Below, piece by piece: positions 59,888 through 64,000 of a DNA stretch of 64,000 nucleotides (position 1 is the first letter of the stretch; each line of letters starts with the position of its first letter). The translations under genes were made by a program, and so were the position numbers. The stretch is from Amycolatopsis anabasis (lineage in GTDB: Bacteria; Actinomycetota; Actinomycetes; Mycobacteriales; Pseudonocardiaceae): the NCBI RefSeq assembly GCF_009765355.1, contig NZ_VTHK01000017.1:62001-126000 (forward strand), given 5' to 3'. The notes beneath the pieces are model-generated. The model worked only from the letters and a program-made list of their open reading frames with translations, did not search any database and was not told the DNA's origin.

Positions 59888-60385
59888 CTACTCCTGCGGT
59901 TTGGGCTGCCCGTGGTTCTCGGTGGGCTGGTCCTCCGGCTCGATGTCGGCGGTCAGCCCGGACGGGTCCGCGATCAGTCCCTTGCTGACCAGGGAGAGCA
60001 CCGGGATGTGCCGCGTGCGTACCGCGGGCAGCGCTACCTGGGTGTCGTCGGAGAGGACCGCGCGGACCTTCGCGCGCGGGGTCAGCGCGAGCCCCTTGAG
60101 CGCGGACCACGGCAGCTCGCGCTTGCCGAACACGGTGCGGACGCTCAGCCCGTCGACGGTGGCGACGGTGCGGGTCCGGGCGACGAAGACGATCAGCCCG
60201 AGCGGAACGAGGTAGAGCGCCTGCAGGCCGGGAATGCCGCCGAGAGCGACCGGGGTGATGCAGATGACCAGGAGCACGATGGCGATATACGCGGTTCCCG
60301 GGATTCGGAATACCGCTTTCCGGGCCTTGCTCGGCTGTTCCGGCTGCTCATACCGTTCTTTCTCCGCCACCCCATGATGGTGCAC
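59888..60385 (-). CDS. Membrane PH-domain protein (Rv3004/CFP6-like)
   Basis: 165 residues. Two hydrophobic helices (about residues 30-50 and 52-70, AYIAIVLLVICITPVALGG then YLVPLGLIVFVA) precede a bacterial PH domain (VDGLSVRTVFGKRELPWSAL, DTQVALPAVRTRHIPVLS) and an acidic tail. Position next to ilvB is the same as Rv3004 in Mycobacterium. The GTG at 60370 gives a 160-residue alternative. The ligand of bacterial PH domains of this type is unknown. Confidence 0.82.
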   Translation of the reverse strand: MHHHGVAEKERYEQPEQPSKARKAVFRIPGTAYIAIVLLVICITPVALGGIPGLQALYLVPLGLIVFVARTRTVATVDGLSVRTVFGKRELPWSALKGLALTPRAKVRAVLSDDTQVALPAVRTRHIPVLSLVSKGLIADPSGLTADIEPEDQPTENHGQPKPQE

Positions 60386-60461
60386 CGCGCGCCGCGACCG
60401 GGAGAAAGCGGGTCGTCCAACTATCGGAATGTCCAGTATGCGGAATCACGATCCCGCAGAG

Positions 60462-60490
60462 TTGACACCCTTGACGGCGACCGATTAACG
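60462..60490 (+). promoter_or_regulatory. ilvBNC promoter
   Basis: TTGACA (60462-60467), a 17-bp spacer and TTAACG (60485-60490) place the start of transcription at or just before the leader GTG at 60499, so the leader peptide may be translated without a 5' leader. Confidence 0.6.
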
Positions 60491-60498
60491 TCTCACCC

Positions 60499-60546
60499 GT
60501 GACAGCACTGACCGGCCTCGTACTTCCCAAGCGCGTCGACGCTTAG
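60499..60546 (+). CDS. ilvL: ilvBNC leader peptide (15 aa)
   Basis: GTG-started reading frame of 15 codons encoding MTALTGLVLPKRVDA, too short for ordinary gene callers. It contains regulatory codons for Leu (three) and Val (two), including the rare CTT and GTA. Ribosome stalling when Leu/Val tRNAs are uncharged would change the fold of the RNA that follows, as in other branched-chain amino-acid attenuators. The first strand of the hairpin 60531-60542 lies within its last codons. Confidence 0.75.
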   Translation: MTALTGLVLPKRVDA

Positions 60547-60607
60547 GAAGACCCCGCTGCGTCGACGCGCGACCCTCGTGCGACCTTTCGGTCGGCGAGG
60601 GTTTTTT
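60531..60607 (+). promoter_or_regulatory. ilv attenuator: 1:2 hairpin and terminator
   Basis: GCGCGTCGACGC (60531-60542) pairs perfectly with GCGTCGACGCGC (60559-60570). Next, CCCTCG (60573-60578) pairs with CGAGGG (60596-60601), with an inner CGACC/GGTCG stem, followed by TTTTTT (60602-60607). The second is a classic Rho-independent terminator, here 96 bp before ilvB. Confidence 0.8.
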
Positions 60608-60703
60608 GTTGCCTAGAACCGACCGACAAACCGCGTAACCCGAACGAGTGAAGCCCCCGACCCCACAGTCCAGCAGCACCGAGACACCCACGAGGCAGAA
60701 CCG

Positions 60704-62554
60704 ATGACAAGCGCCACCTCGCGATCGGAGACGGCATCGGGGCCGAATGCCCCGGCGTCGCCCAGCCAGTCAGGAGCCCGCCCGAAGCCCGCGCCGCCGG
60801 CCGGTACCCCGGTAAGGGTCACCGGCGCGCAGTCGCTCGTGCGTTCGCTCGAGGCCGTCGGGGCCGAGGTCGTCTTCGGAATTCCGGGCGGGACCATCCT
60901 GCCCGCCTACGACCCGCTGCTCGATTCGACCAAGGTCCGGCACGTCCTGGTCCGCCACGAACAGGGCGCGGGGCACGCGGCCACCGGGTACGCCCAGGCC
61001 ACCGGCAAGGTCGGCGTGTGCATGGCCACCTCCGGCCCCGGCGCGACGAACCTGGTCACCCCACTGGCCGACGCGAACATGGACTCGGTGCCGGTGGTCG
61101 CCATCACCGGCCAGCAGACCCGGGCGCTGATCGGCACCGACGCGTTCCAGGAAGCCGACATCTGCGGCATCACCATGCCGATCACCAAGCACAACTTCCT
61201 GGTGACCGATCCGGCCGACATCCCGCGCACCATCGCGGAGGCGTTCCACCTCGCCGCCTCCGGGCGGCCCGGCCCGGTCCTGGTCGACATCCCGAAGGAC
61301 GTGCTGCAGGAAACCACCTCGTTCTCCTGGCCGCCGGAGATGCGCCTGCCCGGGTACCGCCCGACCCTGCGCCCGCACGGGAAGCAGGTCCGCGAGGCCG
61401 CGCGGCTCATCGCGAAGGCCAAGCGGCCGGTGCTCTACGTCGGCGGCGGCGTGCTCAAGGCGCAGGCTTCGAAGCAGCTGGCCGAACTGGCCGAGCTGAC
61501 CGGCATCCCGGTGGTCACCACGCTGATGGCCCGCGGCGCGTTCCCCGATTCGCACCGCCAGCACCTGGGCATGCCCGGGATGCACGGTTCGGTCGCCGCG
61601 GTGGCCGCGATGCAGCGGTCCGATCTGCTGATCGCGCTCGGCGCGCGGTTCGACGACCGGGTGACCGGCCGGCTGGACTCGTTCGCCCCGGAGGCGACGG
61701 TCGTGCACGCCGATATCGACCCGGCCGAGATCTCCAAGAACCGCAAGGCGGACGTGCCGATCGTCGGGGACTGCGCGGAGATCATCGCCGAGCTGATCGC
61801 CGCGATCCGCGCCGACAACGACCGCCCGGACCTCGCCGACTGGTGGACCCAGCTCAACTCGTGGCGGGACACGTTCCCGGCCGGGTACGAGTGGCCCGAC
61901 GACGGCACCCTGTCGCCGCAGTACGTGATCGAGCGGATCGGCCAGCTGGTCGGCCCGGACGCCGTGTACACCGCGGGCGTCGGCCAGCACCAGATGTGGG
62001 CCGCGCAGTTCATCAAGTACGAGAAGCCGGCCACCTGGATCAACTCCGGCGGCCTCGGGACCATGGGCTTCGCGGTGCCCGCGGCGATGGGCGCGAAGTT
62101 CGGCTGCCCGGACACGCCGGTGTGGGCGATCGACGGCGACGGCTGCTTCCAGATGACCAACCAGGAACTGGCGACCTGTGCCATCGAGGGCGCGCCGATC
62201 AAGGTCGCGGTGATCAACAACGGCAACCTGGGCATGGTCCGCCAGTGGCAGAACCTGTTCTACTCGGAGCGGTACTCGCAGACGGATCTGGGCACGCACA
62301 AGCACCGGATCCCGGACTTCACCCTGCTCGCCGAGGCGCTCGGCTGCGCCGGGCTGCGCTGCGAGAGCAAGGAAGAGGTCGACCGGGTCATCCGCCGCGC
62401 GATGGAGATCAACGACCGCCCCGTGGTGATCGATTTCGTGGTCGGCAAGGATGCCCAGGTGTGGCCGATGGTCGCGGCCGGGACCGGCAACGACGAGATC
62501 ATGGCCGCGCGCGGCATCCGCCCGCTGTTCGACGACGACGAGGTGTCCCAGTGA
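60704..62554 (+). CDS. ilvB: Acetolactate synthase large subunit
   Basis: 616 residues. The ThDP/FAD-binding acetohydroxyacid synthase signature is intact: VVFGIPGGTILPAYDPL, LVRHEQGAGHAATGYAQATG (the catalytic Glu) and ARFDDRVTGRLDSFAP. At the C-terminal side, WAIDGDGCFQMTNQELATC and IKVAVINNGNLGMVRQWQ bind ThDP. It joins pyruvate with pyruvate or 2-ketobutyrate in Val/Leu/Ile synthesis. It is controlled by the upstream attenuator and is followed by ilvN with a GTGA overlap. Confidence 0.97.
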   Translation: MTSATSRSETASGPNAPASPSQSGARPKPAPPAGTPVRVTGAQSLVRSLEAVGAEVVFGIPGGTILPAYDPLLDSTKVRHVLVRHEQGAGHAATGYAQATGKVGVCMATSGPGATNLVTPLADANMDSVPVVAITGQQTRALIGTDAFQEADICGITMPITKHNFLVTDPADIPRTIAEAFHLAASGRPGPVLVDIPKDVLQETTSFSWPPEMRLPGYRPTLRPHGKQVREAARLIAKAKRPVLYVGGGVLKAQASKQLAELAELTGIPVVTTLMARGAFPDSHRQHLGMPGMHGSVAAVAAMQRSDLLIALGARFDDRVTGRLDSFAPEATVVHADIDPAEISKNRKADVPIVGDCAEIIAELIAAIRADNDRPDLADWWTQLNSWRDTFPAGYEWPDDGTLSPQYVIERIGQLVGPDAVYTAGVGQHQMWAAQFIKYEKPATWINSGGLGTMGFAVPAAMGAKFGCPDTPVWAIDGDGCFQMTNQELATCAIEGAPIKVAVINNGNLGMVRQWQNLFYSERYSQTDLGTHKHRIPDFTLLAEALGCAGLRCESKEEVDRVIRRAMEINDRPVVIDFVVGKDAQVWPMVAAGTGNDEIMAARGIRPLFDDDEVSQ

Positions 62555-63057
62555 GTACTCATACTTTGAGCGTTCTGGTGGAGAACGTCCCCGGTGTGCT
62601 CGCCCGGGTCGCCGGTCTGTTCTCCCGCCGCGGTTTCAACATCGAGTCCCTCGCCGTCGGGCCCACGGAGAACCCCGAGGTGTCCCGGATGACGATCGTG
62701 GTCGCCGTCGAAGAGCTACCGCTCGAGCAGGTGACCAAGCAGCTCAACAAGCTGGTCAACGTCATCAAGATCGTGGAACTCGAGAAGTCCACGGCCGTGC
62801 AGCGCGAACTGCTGCTGGTGAAGGTCCGGGCGGACGCCACGGTGCGCAGCCAGGTGCTGGAGACCGTGCAGCTCTTCCGGGCCAAGGTGGTGGACGTCTC
62901 GCCGGAGGCGCTGACCGTCGAAGCCACCGGTACGTCGGACAAGATCGGCGCGCTGCTGCGGATGCTGGAACCCTATGGCATCCGCGAGCTCGTGCAGTCC
63001 GGCATGGTCGCGGTGGGCCGGGGCGCCCGGTCGATCACCGCCACCGCACCACGCTGA
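62551..63057 (+). CDS. ilvN: Acetolactate synthase small (regulatory) subunit
   Basis: 168 residues from a GTG overlapping ilvB. The ACT domain reads LSVLVENVPGVLARVAGLFS and GFNIESLAVGPTENPEVSRM. The C-terminal ALS_ss_C domain (LLLVKVRADATVRSQVLETV) follows. It binds valine and confers feedback inhibition on IlvB. Confidence 0.97.
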   Translation: MSTHTLSVLVENVPGVLARVAGLFSRRGFNIESLAVGPTENPEVSRMTIVVAVEELPLEQVTKQLNKLVNVIKIVELEKSTAVQRELLLVKVRADATVRSQVLETVQLFRAKVVDVSPEALTVEATGTSDKIGALLRMLEPYGIRELVQSGMVAVGRGARSITATAPR

Positions 63058-63104
63058 AACCCCCAAGTTTTGCCGAATAAGTCAGGAAGGAAGTAACACC
63101 CCTC

Positions 63105-64000
<896 letters not shown>

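Overview
The window is very G+C-rich, uses many GTG starts and overlapping ATGA/GTGA gene junctions, and has several apparently leaderless promoters. Gene content and order match the Rv3032-Rv3001c region of Mycobacterium: Rv3030-Rv3032 glucan genes, etfBA, an acyltransferase pair, iscS, mnmA, a MetE-like gene, ligA, an ACT gene, gatCAB, a PH-domain gene and ilvBNC. Together with the exported-enzyme and lanthipeptide genes this points to a filamentous actinomycete of the Pseudonocardiaceae (Amycolatopsis-like). The genus is inference.

Layout. 1-16.2 kb holds housekeeping and accessory genes: a partial lytic transglycosylase, a nucleoside hydrolase, a hexapeptide acyltransferase, a LysR/MFS pair, the glyoxylate shunt (ramB-like regulator divergent from aceA-aceB), a VOC/SRPBCC pair, tandem secreted beta-propeller paralogues, and a TetR/NTF2-like pair with twin operators. 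14.9-22.2 kb is a methylglucose-polysaccharide/alpha-glucan set (GT4, GH57, methyltransferase), interrupted by an exported GH2 enzyme, an exported aldose epimerase and a glutathione peroxidase. 22.2-33.1 kb carries DegV, electron transfer flavoprotein, an acyltransferase pair that looks like ornithine-lipid OlsB/OlsA, an MFS exporter, iscS-mnmA and an acyl-CoA ligase. 33-45.5 kb carries MBL, LURP-one, nitrilase, MetE-like, ligA, ACT and gatCAB genes.

45.5-50.2 kb is the most distinctive region: a compact class I lanthipeptide locus on the minus strand. It has a 50-residue precursor gene (lanA), a strong hairpin, a full-length dehydratase (lanB) and an overlapping cyclase (lanC). No transporter, protease or immunity gene is adjacent. 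Divergent from it, 50.6-54.7 kb is a four-gene carbohydrate operon (two Gfo/Idh/MocA oxidoreductases, a PmoA-like protein and a cupin) with LacI-type operators. The window ends with a sugar dehydrogenase-like lipoprotein, a D-2-hydroxyacid dehydrogenase, DoxX, ilvD, a PH-domain protein and ilvBNC, which is preceded by a leader-peptide attenuator.

Intergenic DNA carries several dispersed repeat families. One is a palindrome found three times, always between convergent genes, with paired (covarying) base changes. A second is a 21-bp tandem repeat at three loci. A third is a 75-bp palindromic element inserted in frame inside the GH57 gene. A fourth is a roughly 40-bp direct repeat with a third partial copy. 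No tRNA, rRNA, CRISPR array, IS element or prophage was seen.
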